This document shows positions 1-11,639 of a DNA stretch of 64,000 nucleotides, one piece after another (positions within the stretch are counted from its first letter, which is position 1; every line of letters starts with the position of its first letter). The stretch is taken from the NCBI RefSeq assembly GCF_000237925.1, contig NC_031498.1:21926422-21990421 (forward strand), written 5' to 3'. Made by a program: the position numbers and the translations under genes. The DNA is from Schistosoma mansoni. Taxonomy: Eukaryota; Platyhelminthes; Trematoda; Strigeidida; Schistosomatidae. The notes beneath the pieces are model-generated. The model was not told the origin of the DNA, did not search any database, and saw nothing but the letters and a program-made list of their open reading frames with translations.

Positions 1-162
1 TTCGTTCACACATGAGACCGAAGGTCATGTGTTCGAGTCTCGTGTGCTTGATCGTGGATAGGCACTGTCACTCAGAAAACCCATACTAGGATGAAACAGA
101 CATTTAATGCTTTTAGGTTTTCAATGATGATCTAAAATTGATTCATTTATGATCTCACTTTT
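1..162 (+). repeat. Degenerate Sm-alpha-like SINE (hammerhead-bearing family), 3' part
   Basis: This is the 3' portion of the tRNA-derived repeat seen whole at 54995-55340. A B-box-like TGTTCGAGTCTC lies near 30-42. A decayed hammerhead follows: CTCAGAAAACCC in place of CTGAGGAGTCCC, then AGGATGAAAC. The terminal block ending in TGATCTCAC also matches the end of the 55-kb copy. The core is broken, so no ribozyme activity is expected. The 5' end is cut off by the window edge. Confidence 0.6.
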
Positions 163-539
163 AAAAAATTTGACACTCTCCACACCCCCCTATTTTTATT
201 TTATTCTATAAAATCTTATTATTATTATTATCATCAATTTTTCTCTCCAAAAATTCAATTCAATCAATGAGTATTATTCATTTATATTCTTAAAGAAAAA
301 AAATATATTGATCGATTGTATAGAATATTGATGAATGAAACTAATATTGATTATTGATTGATTAATATAAATAAAATAATATGAACTATTTATTATGATT
401 ATATAATATCTAATGGAATAAATAAATTTGATTGGATAAATTTTAAAGAAAGGGAAGTTTATTGATTTTTCAAGCACACTAAGTGATGAAATATATGTAT
501 TTATAAAAAAAGCACATAATTCGAAATAACTTTTGAGCA

Positions 540-568
540 TTATCACCATCATCATCATCATCATTATA
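540..568. repeat. (ATC)n microsatellite
   Basis: A short run of ATC triplets about 80 bp upstream of the GPCR start codon. Nothing else is recognisable between the SINE and the GPCR except A/T-rich sequence. Confidence 0.7.
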
Positions 569-643
569 CACACATTAATAAACAAAAGAAACACAATTAT
601 GTTATATTAAACAACCCTATAATAATTAACAACAACAAAGAAA

Positions 644-1672
644 ATGTTACATAATACTACAACTATAGATTATAGTCAGTTAGTTGGTGGTTTTCGTGCA
701 TATCTATGTCCAATTATTGCAATGATTGGTGTGATAGGAAATAGTTTCATTATATTGATTTTTTTAAAAGAAAAACCATTATCAAGATTTTCAATTTATT
801 CAATTTTTTTAGCTATTGCTAATATGATTACATTAATAATGAATACATTTATTGATGATTTTCTTGGACGTGGTTTATATTATTTAACAAATCATCAATT
901 CTATTTTAAATTAGATACAATTTCAAAATTTTGGTGTAAAAGTGTTGAATATCTATCGAATACAATGTATTTTACATCATCTTATTTAATTGTTATATTT
1001 TCAATAGATCGTTTATTAACTATTCATAAACCAATTAAATTCTATTCAATATATCATAAACATTGGGCTTTAATTGCATGTCTTCTTGTATATTTCATTG
1101 GAATAATTAGTAATTCACCATTATTATTTGTACAAACATTAATGATTGATATATCAAGTCGAACAAATTTTACATGTAGAATGATATCTGAACATCCAAT
1201 AGCAAAATTTACAATAGCATTTGAAACAATTGTTACATTTACAATACCATTTTGTCTTGTATTATTTTTAAATATTTTCATTTGTATTGAATTATGGAAA
1301 TTGAAAGTTCATCGAACAGCTTTATTACCAGCTGATTGTTCTAGGAATCGTATGGAAATGGGACGAGTTTTTGGACATTTAGCTTTGAGTACTGCATTCT
1401 TATTATTATATTTACCAATGGTATGTTTTGTATTAATACGATTGAGTCAAACTTTATCACATGTGGATAGGCATAAACCTTATGCAATGAATATTATTGA
1501 TTTGTCTAGACTTTTCTCATCTGTTAAAGATATTACCTATGCAGTGAACTTCTTCCTGTATTTAATATTCTTGCGAAATTTTAGACATGGATTTCAACGT
1601 TTAATCTGTACAGTATATTGTAAAAAGGTGTCATCAGGATCATTGCATAGACCCCAAAGAACTGAAGATTGA
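644..1672 (+). CDS. Rhodopsin-family GPCR, intronless, 342 aa (orphan, probably flatworm-specific)
   Basis: A seven-transmembrane receptor expected in the plasma membrane, coupling an unknown ligand to G proteins. Visible: N-glycosylation-type NTT at the N-terminus; TM1 with the GNS motif (about residues 20-42); TM2; a cysteine before TM3 (FWCKS) that could pair with the ECL2 cysteine (TCRM); TM3 ending FSIDRLLTI, a DRL variant of DRY; TM4 and TM5 (FTIPFCLVLFLNIF); TM6 (AFLLLYLPMVCFVLI); and TM7 reading AVNFFLYLIFLRNFRHGF, so the NPxxY proline is missing. The ATG at 644 follows an A-rich leader and the frame is uninterrupted. A single exon and altered DRY/NPxxY motifs resemble the flatworm-specific PROF1 group, but that is inference. 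A diverged peptide receptor is the alternative. Confidence 0.85.
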   Translation: MLHNTTTIDYSQLVGGFRAYLCPIIAMIGVIGNSFIILIFLKEKPLSRFSIYSIFLAIANMITLIMNTFIDDFLGRGLYYLTNHQFYFKLDTISKFWCKSVEYLSNTMYFTSSYLIVIFSIDRLLTIHKPIKFYSIYHKHWALIACLLVYFIGIISNSPLLFVQTLMIDISSRTNFTCRMISEHPIAKFTIAFETIVTFTIPFCLVLFLNIFICIELWKLKVHRTALLPADCSRNRMEMGRVFGHLALSTAFLLLYLPMVCFVLIRLSQTLSHVDRHKPYAMNIIDLSRLFSSVKDITYAVNFFLYLIFLRNFRHGFQRLICTVYCKKVSSGSLHRPQRTED

Positions 1673-2980
1673 ATATACATCAATGTACTTTTTGATTAGT
1701 TAACAGATTCATATTTGTTTGGTTATTTTTTGAGTTTAAACGCTGTTATGCCAGAAATATAGCTTGTTAACAGATTCGCATAACATTGATTTTTTTGTCA
1801 AACACTATTTTCTCGATTAAATAGTTATGTTGGTGAGCTGGATTGACCAGGGCTAAGTTAGGCGGAGACAGTTCAGTGGCTTTACTTTGTCTACTAACAA
1901 ATAATATTAGTAGTTAAATTAGTTGATCTAAATAGTAAAAGATCTCTGAACGAAATTATTCAAACAAGGTTTTTGTCCATCAGTTTATTTGACGAATTTG
2001 AATTTAAAAAGTATAGGACTAAAACTTGCTTTCAATGAAGTTTTAGTAAGTTGGAGATGTTTTGCCATGAATAAGATAAAAAAAAGCGGTTGATATGAGT
2101 TTTTATCTGTTCTGGTCCTTCAATTTCGATGTAAGAAATTCAGTAAAAAAGAACTTCAAGTGAAGGATGACAACAGCGGTTGAGTAGGCTTGTAACAGAA
2201 TGGTTATCAAAATTTATAGCAATCCAGAGGGTGGATAGATCCTAATTATTGCATGATTTCATGATAAATCGATTTATGCATTTATGAAAACCCATAGAGT
2301 AAGACTACATATCCGAATAAAGCGATTGTCTCGTTTTATAATCATACATTGGAGTAATGTGTACATTTTAGAACCAACAATGCAAGTTATATTTTTAGAA
2401 ATTATGTACATCATTTCCTGGTTTAACTATTTCTATGAAAATTACAAAAGTTTATTATAACACATCCAGTAAAAATATTGATTGTGCGTCAATAAACTTA
2501 TCTCAAGTTTGTCATATCGACAACTGGAGGAACCTTTTTTGTGCAACTCGCAATCAGTCTATCAAGAGTCTTAACATGGAATAGTGATTTATTTTACGGT
2601 AAAACGCCCCTCCAATAAATGAGAAGAGATTTTCTTGTGCTAAACACATGAGTATTTTACTTCAAATTATGCATTCATTGCGAAAATCCAAGTTACTACT
2701 CAATAGGTTATAATCATGATCTCAGGTTTTGTAAGACTCTGTAAAGCATATGTTTAGTGGATGTTTTACAACAGATAAATACTGCCTTTTCGGAGATCAT
2801 TTATACAACTTCTTGTTCATTTGTTTATTGTTAGAAAAGTATTGATATTTACCGTCTACTTTTATGAGACCAATCATATAAATGTTAAACTACCTTAGTT
2901 TATGTATCATAATTACACCTAGATATGTATGTCACTCGGGATGTTACGAAATAGTGTACATGCATTTTTGTCGAGCATGA
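1673..2980. other. Intergenic, no recognisable feature
   Basis: A/T-rich sequence downstream of the GPCR. I see no coding exon, repeat or RNA gene that I can support. Confidence 0.5.
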
Positions 2981-2984
2981 ACTT

Positions 2985-3210
2985 TATTTAACTACTGATG
3001 ACCGTTGTTTGAAATTTATGTGATATATGGGTGGTAGTGAAATCCAGAAAGTGTGTTTCGTCCTATTTTGTTGAATGTGCCTGTCTGATTGATTTTCACA
3101 ACTAAACTCGAATTCAGTACTTTTCATTTCAAATACCAATGTGGTATCCACTTGGTTCAGAAAACCACTAACTTTTTCAACAAGTATGGATGACAAGATT
3201 TTATTCACTG
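2985..3210 (-). repeat. Degenerate Sm-alpha-like SINE
   Basis: On the minus strand this aligns with the copy at 61150-61325. It shows an A-box-like region, a GAATTCGAG B-box relic, then AATAGGACGAAAC and CTTTCTGGATTTC, the 3' half of the hammerhead. The CTGANGA half is lost. It faces away from the plus-strand fragment at 3465-3600. Confidence 0.55.
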
Positions 3211-3227
3211 AAAATTCTCATTATATT

Positions 3228-3446
3228 AAAACACAATTATATGGACGAAGAATATTCTTTTCAATAACTTCTTATCAGGTTCTACAATTATAATCCCAGA
3301 TTAATAATCCATAAAATTGGCCAGGTTTAAGGTAGAGCACGTCATTCAAACCTGGCCAATTTTATGGATTATTAATTTGGATTTATAATTGTAGAACATG
3401 ATGAGAAATTATTGAAAAGAATATTCTTTGTTCATATAATTATGTT
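3228..3446. repeat. Foldback / palindromic repeat, arms about 100 bp
   Basis: The left arm (about 3228-3333) is the near-perfect reverse complement of the right arm (about 3344-3446), separated by roughly 10-20 nt. The inner parts of both arms contain CCTGGCCAATTTTATGG or its complement. The outer parts share GAATATTCTTTTCAATAA. Only a few mismatches are visible. It could be a foldback MITE or an inverted duplication. No protein is encoded. Confidence 0.75.
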
Positions 3447-3464
3447 TTATGTATGAATGAATTA

Positions 3465-3600
3465 ATAAGGTTTGTGACTTCTTGTTGTTGATATTGGGGA
3501 CTGCAAGTGGCCGGTTTCTGTTGTCATACGTGAGTCCTGAAATGCAGGCACATCCAGCTGACAAGTACGAAATAAGACAAAATATATATTCTTTATTTCA
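3465..3600 (+). repeat. Sm-alpha-like SINE fragment
   Basis: The hammerhead region of the family is visible as GCAGGCACATCCAGCTGACAAG near 3545-3566 followed by a decayed GAAA half. The core G8 is A here (CTGACAAG). 5' and 3' limits are uncertain. Confidence 0.45.
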
Positions 3601-4391
3601 CAACAAAACATCTGAAGAAAACTTGTGACTAAAGGTTTTATCGAGGCAATCCGCTCATGGTGTAAAAATGGCAGTAGAAACTGGTCAACTGTAGTACTGA
3701 CTACCAACAAATAGTAACCACAAAACCTATTAATTTGATGACTTCGGTTACATAAAATGTACTGATGACAACCGACTTAATCTGCATTTCATTACACAGC
3801 GATCCCACCCGGTTCTGAATAGTAAGATGTGAATATTAGTTCTTAGTTTTGAATAACTAATATACATGATTCACGTGTTAGATCATGTATCAATGTAAAC
3901 ACCCTCACGCTCTATTTAGTGAAATACTTAACACTACAATAACTGATTCTTTTGAATTAAACAAAACCGACTGAGTAAGTTTGGCACAGTTTATTGAACA
4001 AATGTTCTACTAGGTACAGTCCCCTTGAATTTTATCGATGATGAAGGGCAGTCGGATTTGTGTTCGCCCATCTTATAAACATCTGCTCACCTTAGGATGA
4101 AAAAAGCCCACTTTCACAGTTAAAGAGTCACCATCACAACAAAAATCATATGTTTGGCGTTACATCTGAAGCACAACTGCGGGGTAATTATAAGATTATC
4201 TGGTGAACAGTAAACATTCTCAGGTCAAATTCAATATTTGATAGTTTACCTAATTTTTTAGACCAGTGACATAAATCGCACACAAGGAATGTTCAAAGAA
4301 ATGCAACTGGTTATTACAGAAATCGATTTTATTAGAGAAATATGATGAAACATCTATACAAAAAAATTATACATAATATATTTCATATAAT
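3601..4391. other. Intergenic, no recognisable feature
   Basis: A/T-rich sequence beyond the 3' end of the minus-strand RNASEH2A gene. It probably includes that gene's 3' UTR, but I cannot define a polyadenylation site. Confidence 0.4.
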
Positions 4392-7300
4392 TTACGTGAT
4401 AGTTTGAACATGCACAAGACCAGTTCGTACAAAAAATGGTTGTCTCTGTAATGCATCAGGTGTGGATGATTTCGATTGAGCATTATTGAAAAAATTCGAT
4501 AGTTTGCAAGTACCTTTTGAATGTTCGCGTTTTCGTGCAAGTTTTTTAGCTTGAAGCACTTCTTCGTGTGTTTCGTCATCTTCCCTATTGTAGTTTTTCA
4601 AAAAAATGATCAGAAAATACTTTTACTTTTAATAAAAAATAATCCAACGAAAGAATCGGAGAATTTTCATTTCTACAAAGCCTGTTACTTTAGAAATACG
4701 TTGAAACATTTAGACGAACAGTCATATTAGGATTTTTACCATAGAAATCCATTGAGGTTTTTTATTGACATGTATTCCAATTTCACGAATTGAAACAAAC
4801 ACTATTGTTATGTAGCCCGAAAGTCTTGGGTGGTGAATAGTTTAATAACAGGACAAAAGTCATGTTTAAAGGCCTTTATTTTTTAATGGTTGTCTTTGAA
4901 AGATTTGAGCTTCTCCTGGAATTCTATTGCAAACTATACGCCCGACAACCACGACCATTGATTGGAGATGCTGGGTAACACGTCTTGGAGTCAGTGTTTC
5001 TTTGCTAAGTCCTGAGCTGTAATGTTTAGTCCATAAATGTACCCCCACTTTTTTCAAACTATATTCACCAATATTCAGTCTTTCTCACTATGCTATGATA
5101 ATTTCGAATCTCACTCTATCCACCTAGGTAGTTTTATCCCACTGTAATGATATCGTATGGAAACTTGGGCTAGTGAACATGTGGATCATAACTGACAAAG
5201 AATTTTATCTTCAAAAGAGTAGACTATCCTACGAGATTATATTTATTTTTTAATTACAAAATTATCATCATATTTTAAATAAAAATTTTATTTTAAGAAA
5301 GACAAATTTGTACCAATTACAGCACTACTGTTTAAAGATGAAGAATTAAGAATGGATTTGAAACTGAGTGTTACACATTTTCAATATTCCATATACCTAA
5401 CAAAATTATGTATAATCAACATTTTATAAAGAGATAAACTTTAGAAATCTGCCATTCTACGTTGTTACTTTACTTGATAGCTCTTGGAGTTAGCAGAGTA
5501 ACATTATTTACAGCGATTTTTGTTTCAAAATAACTTAAGCAAACAAATTTATGTATATGATAATTCATGATGATGAAATGATGAATGAAAAGACTCGCAG
5601 TTGAGGAAAAAATTAAATATTTTCCTTGAATTTCCATAATCTAAAACAACAAACTAGTTTAAATTCAACAAACGGATACAGTAGCAAACATCGAACTAAT
5701 CACGCGAGCAATCCAATCGGTGGAGAGACTATAATTTATGGACGACCTATAAGAGACAGTGTCCCTGAGGAACTTCAACCACTAACTACGGTGAAAATAG
5801 CGTTATAAACTGGTGCGAGGAATTGAGATTATGGGCTAGAGTTCGGTATTGAAGTTAAAGTTGTCATCACGAACTGATATCAACTATAATGTCAAAATGC
5901 CATTTAGCCATACGAATGAATGAATTTCGCGCACAGATACACGAGTAGCTACCTTAATCTGATTGGTTTGTCTATAAATTGTGGTCCCGCCAGTGAACTT
6001 ATTTTAAATTTAAAGCCAAAAAATATTCAGTGTTACTGTCTCAAAATATTATAAGTGGACAGATGTTTTAGCTGGGGTTAACTTCGATGAAGTCAACTTC
6101 TAGTCAGCAATTGATCACAGATAATGTGATATTTACTGCTTTTTAGAATATTTAAAACGTCTGAAATTATTCTATTTGGAAGATGAAGGCATATACACTT
6201 AGTATGGCGAGAAACTTTATGAAAACTTACCACCTAACTGATACACCATGTTGGTCTAATAGAGAAGATGAGGTTGACCAACTAGATCTCACAAGAGATG
6301 GGAAGCCAAAAACTGGATCCATACATGCACGTAAATAACTTTTAGTAACGGGATCTGAGTAAAAATTTCGAAAAAAAATCACATGAATTTCAGAATAACA
6401 GCAAACCTATTAAAACAAAATACAAATACTTTAAACTAATATTGTAGGTGGTACCAAAGAAGGCATTTTTCGTTGCTCTTGTTTCGTATGTATACGTTCT
6501 TTGTCGTGGACGTTCCCATTTCTCAATAATATACATCATGACGAAGTACTTTTATTAATCGCCCAACAGCTTTGAAAAAGTTTAGACTTTTGGTTAATAG
6601 ATGAAATATGAACTTACCGTATTTAGAATAAAGGAAGGTGTTCATAAAGCTATTGGTTCCAATAACTGTTAGTTACCTTCTCATGTGTAGGAAAAGTGGA
6701 ACCGGGAAATAAAGGGTGAAGGTTTTAACCACGAAAGGAATGGAAGAAAGTATTTAACCGAAAGACAGCCAAAGTTAATGCTTTTGGATTTAAAGCTGGA
6801 GGCTCAGTGGATTTGCAAACGTCTTTTAGTTCATTGGTATCAACGTCATCGTCCACGTTGTTATTCTTGACGTTGAACACTTTGTTAGGTAAGTCACTCT
6901 TCTGTTTTTGATGGATTAGCGTTGCATTCAACTCCACATTCACATGCTAATGGGGATAATTTTGACGCCAAACACATCCGTCCCTAGACTTGTCTGCATA
7001 TTTGTCAGGGACATTGGACTAATAGTTGCTGCAATAGGTAGTTTGCTTGTAGATGATAACACGAAAAGTAGTCAGATGAGGAGGTAACCAAGGCATCGTT
7101 ACACAAAGTACGTGCCGTATTACTAGAAATGGCCTCAGAATACCCATTTGACAAATCTGTTAAAGATCAAATTATTCTTTTCGGTCAATTTAGGTTTCAT
7201 AGACAGACAAATTGTTTTCGGCAATCATATTTCATAGATTGTTGTTAGAAAGCAACTATTCTTCAACAAGCACTGTACGCTAGTGGGTTTTGAATATTTA

Positions 7301-10300
7301 CACGAGTGTGCTTGATCTTGTACAAATATTATTTTCTATTTTATGGCGTGATGTGATCTGTCTGTCTAGTATATAAACCGAGTATGTTTAAAATAAATGA
7401 TTTGCACAGCAGAAGCTTTGATTAGTGTTTTGAACTCAACTGGAAGGGCTGGGCGGATAAAGGACCAATAAGGACGCTAGGCTGCTCATACAGGTCGAAC
7501 GTCATTGTTTCGGCACAGCGTTAAGATAGGAAGAGTCGAGTTCCGATTGGTGGATAAGTCACGTGATAAAAAGCCGGACATAAAATCAGAACAAATCGGC
7601 AACGGTCTTTTTTAAATTCACAACAGTATTATAATTAATTGATCGACCGATTTCCTATTTCTTGTGTGAACACTGTACATCCACACCGACATAAGTAATG
7701 GTTTTGATCAAATAATTTTCATAAATTTCAACATTACAATCAAAGCTAAATGGGTTTTATGAAATCCAACGAATCAAGTTACAACAATAGGTGATCCACA
7801 AACAATTAAAAAACTTGTGAATATCGCTGACAAATTTAAGTCCACCTAGCTCCGCATGGGATACTTAATTACACTACTTTGAAACCAATGATCTTTTTAA
7901 AGTTTATGGCAGTAAGTGAACTAATGTCGATTAATTATTGGCCAAAAATAATAAATAAACTTAAGATTTAGAGAAAACACAACTGCATGTCAACAGTGAG
8001 ATTACTTCTAAACCACGTCGAAGATCAGAGTTATTCAACAGTTTACTGGCCTTGTTATGGCAGCTTAATTGACTTAACAAAATGGTCAGATAATCGAACA
8101 TACAGATTACTGACACAGCAAATGTCTTAATTTTAACTGAATGGATTTCATAATGAAGCACAGTCCAGCCAAACCGAACGCAATTATATATGATGGACCT
8201 TAAGGTATAGTTTATTGAGCCGAAATATTAAATCCTGATAAGTTATTTCTTGTCAGTTAATGAACAAACAAGAAATGAAAATCATAAGATGATAACGTGT
8301 GTCCGTTGCAACAAATATAACAATCAATTAAAACAATAATTGACTAAATGTATTCTTACTTGATGGGGAGTAAAATTTAAATATAACAAATTTTGTCTTT
8401 AATATATGACATAAAATATGAAAACTTACCACCTGGATAGCCAGAACCAAGACCAGTGCCTTCGGGTACACTACCACGTTCTTCTTTAGGCCACATTTGA
8501 AGAACTCGATCACGAGTAACCTGAATTCATTGAAATATTATTTAGACTATCAAAAAACGCCTTTTTTAGTTCCACGCTATAATTATTCATATAATGTCTA
8601 AATAACGAGTACCAATTTATTCTAAGCCAAATAAATGAGTAATTCGAGTGGTGGTAGATGAAAGTCAGATTCGCATTATATAGAGGTGCAACAATATTTA
8701 AGCATAAGACAACACTATAGAAACAAGTGTTCATTATCATATATGTGTTCAACATGTTTGGTCATGTTATTTCGTCTCCGATTATAAGTTCCTAGTATGC
8801 AACGAACTTGGGTGATGTTAAGACATGTTACGAACATTTTGAGGTCTCAAATTTTAATGGAGGGATTGATTGTTGTTCACTTGTTGGTTCGTTCAAGCAT
8901 TAATAAAATGAAATGAGCAGATAAATCATTGAATATTTGTAGCCTGGTACATACAGTCTCACAGTGTAATAAAAGAGGTGTCAAATAATTATACTTGTGA
9001 GTCATATTTAAGTCAGTGCTGTACAAGTAGGTGTGGTATCTGTATGAACTAATTATTCTTCTGCACTTGATCGCCCGGCTGATTTCGAATTCCAAATACA
9101 ATACATTCGTTTGTGCTGATCTAGTTCTGTCCGGTTTGAAATGAGCTGTTTCGGGAATTCCTAGTTAGTACAATAATTCGAATACTTTTAATTATCATTG
9201 TTGAGCAAAATAATTTGACTGCTAATTTAATTACAGAATGACACATTCATACGCAAACTACTAATATTACTAAGTTTTTATAGAATGGATAGGGTCAAAA
9301 AATAACTCATAGGAAATGAAAGTTGAAATGAATTCGTTCACACACAAGCACACACAGAACAACGAAAATTTCGATGTTATTTTAGAAAAAAATAAATAGA
9401 CTTACTTTTGCAAAGATACTAGCAGCACTCACAATTGGATAAGTATCATCAGCTTTGCTTTCAACACGTATTTTTAATTGAGGAAAAAGATTTTGCAGTT
9501 TAGTTTCATAATGTTCAGCTTTGCCAACAGTATCAACGTAAACCTGATTGATTGAAATACATATACAAATGAACAACATAAAGCAATAGATTAATTAAGG
9601 AAAAACATGATTCGCTATCAGTAACTATCGCTGTAAAGTAATAAAGAATTTGACAATCCTTCTAGAACCACGTTACGTGAGCTTATCCTTATTTTTTAAT
9701 AACATAGTAGGGCCTATGCAGGAGAAAAGCACATTGATTAAACGATTACACAAAGTATATTATCCTGAATACTGAAGAGATCATACAAGTTAGACTTCTA
9801 ATACTTCACAAGTCAGCTATACAAAATGAAATGCAACTCAGTAACCACGTTAAGTTGATTATCTCAAAAGTAGGTGAAACCAAATGTAAGCTGTTGGAAA
9901 AATCTTTTAATGCTCACATTAGAGATAAAACAGGTCTGTTCTTCAACAGAGTAACTTAAATTAAAATTTGCAGAAAATCTTAATTCTGCTTGGCCTTTCT
10001 GAGTTTTGACCACCAGATAGTGTGATGACCTAGTCCGGAAGAAAAACGGACACGCAAATCACCGAAAGATGTAATGAAAATAAAAAGGGTAAAACAATAA
10101 ATGGATTGTTTATGGTAGTTACAATGTGAATTATATTTCTTACCTCAACTAAATTTACTCCACTGTCAAGAACTGATTGAATAAGCTGTATGGCTGAATC
10201 ATGAGATATAACATTTAGACTAGTTTTCGACCTGATAACAAAGAAAAACAATCTAAGTGAAATAGTTCAATGCGAAGTAAAACTATTTTAGAAATTTAAT

Positions 10301-11639
10301 GTGATGCATTAACAGCAGTTGATAAAATACTGGCGAATGATTTTTAGATTGCTAGTTGCTGCATAACATTTTGACTAGGAAAGATAGTTTATGAAGGTAG
10401 ACGATGTGCATAAGTATTCTCATTTTTTCATTTAGTCAATTTCCTCTTGTTTTGTTGCTGTAGTGTTGCGAATTCAGTTGATGTATATTTACACAACGTT
10501 CTATGTTGCTTATGGCCGAACACGTGGAAGGTAATGAATATTATTTTGAATTTTTAAAAGTGATCAGTTTGGATCCATCAAACAATTTCTTCCCACAAGA
10601 TCTTATTACTAAAATATTAAAGGACATATTACCTAGTGTTGAACAACAAAATACCGATTGTCTTTTGTGGATCGCAGCCATGACATCCCACCTCTCGAAC
10701 ATGATTAAGGCAAAATGAAACTGATAACTGGATAATATACTCACTTATCTAGCATTTTCTCGGTAATGTATACAGGACTAATGACATGGACGACCGCTGA
10801 TATCCAATCACATTTATTCAACATTTCTTTAAGAAGTTTCTCCCGTTGATTTTCATTTAATGTCTTTGAATCTGTATTTCAGTGAAACAGAAAGGTGGAA
10901 CTAAATAATTAAAAATTAATAAATATGGATGATACTGATCGGTGTTGATACATTACATATGAATACTTACCAGCAAGTCCAATAGTTTCTAATTCATTCA
11001 ACTGGCTTATTGGTGACAAGGCACATGCATATACCATAGGGCCTAAACATTAAATAGAAAGAGAAAAAGAAAGTATTCAAATTTATTAGATATTATTACT
11101 TTCATAGCTAGTGATTTAAGGACGTAATAATCCACTTACTCACCAAGGACTGGACCTCTACCAGCTTCATCAATTCCAAGCATACATTGATTTGACTTAG
11201 TAAATGTTGTCAAAAGATCCAAGAAGTCAAATTTGGAGTTTTTCTTGCAATTAGATGCTGCTTCTGACAAGCTTGTTTCATATCTAGTCACAGCTTTTGG
11301 TGAACTGCCAGACGCAGAATCATTAAGTTTCAGTAAAGGTTCATCACTAAATTCAGTGTCCGATGTCTCCTAAAATACAGACAGATGACTGTTAGGAAGG
11401 CAAAAAAGCGATTATTATGAATATGCTAACACAGAAGCAACTGGCCACAAAGGTTCCGAAAATATTGTTTCCAAATGTAACTTGGTCACCGAACTCAGGT
11501 TCCAGAACTTATTTCGTTCACGTTTTAAGGCTGGTGACACTACACAGTTTTGCTCAGACGAAGGTGGAACAACAGTTCGAACTCGAGATATAATAGTTGC
11601 GATTCTACTGCTTTTATTACTATGAGATCCCTCCAGCAT
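4392..11639 (-). CDS. RNASEH2A: Ribonuclease H2 catalytic subunit A, split gene (about nine exons)
   Basis: The catalytic subunit of nuclear RNase H2, which nicks DNA 5' of embedded ribonucleotides and cuts RNA:DNA hybrids. Exons in coding order: probable first exon 11639 to about 11440 (donor uncertain), then 11369-11144, 11042-10971, 10871-10745, 10231-10144, 9543-9406, 8520-8430, 6354-6231 and 4584-4392 (stop). All later joins use GT/AG and keep phase. Visible motifs: [16 protein letters not shown] (catalytic D, E); DSKTL; SHDSA; YVDTVG (third acidic residue); [17 protein letters not shown] (fourth acidic residue); GSGYPGDP, with the tyrosine that reads the ribose 2'-[18 protein letters not shown]; and a C-terminal KLSNFF...[11 protein letters not shown] resembling human. 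The eight secure exons give about 352 residues against 299 in human, the excess being N-terminal. Introns grow from about 100 nt at the 5' end to 2.1 kb. Confidence 0.92.
7300..7530 (+). repeat. Degenerate LTR-like repeat, partial copy
   Basis: This matches the 3' half of the repeat at 53454-53860. It has a TATA-like TAGTATATAAACC, then AATAAATGATTTG, then GGGCTGGGCGGATAAAGGACC. TATA followed by AATAAA is the layout of an LTR U3/R region. It lies in the 6354-8430 intron of RNASEH2A, in antisense to the gene. No internal retroelement coding is adjacent. Confidence 0.45.
10503..10718 (+). CDS. Nested antisense small ORF, 71 aa, unknown
   Basis: An ATG-to-TGA ORF lying wholly inside the 10232-10744 intron of RNASEH2A on the opposite strand. 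The predicted peptide is well mixed (acidic N-terminus, [30 protein letters not shown]) rather than the biased translation typical of A/T-rich intron DNA. I recognise no family. It may be a small gene, an exon of a processed copy, or chance. Expression evidence would decide. Confidence 0.25.
   Translation: MLLMAEHVEGNEYYFEFLKVISLDPSNNFFPQDLITKILKDILPSVEQQNTDCLLWIAAMTSHLSNMIKAK

Noticed and set aside
5626-5808. 60-codon plus-strand frame
   Set aside because: No motif, no context, antisense in a RNASEH2A intron; length is within chance.
6725-6943. 72-codon minus-strand frame in an RNASEH2A intron
   Set aside because: Acidic, protein-like text, but RNASEH2A is already complete across this intron with matching phases, and no splice sites or family match support it.
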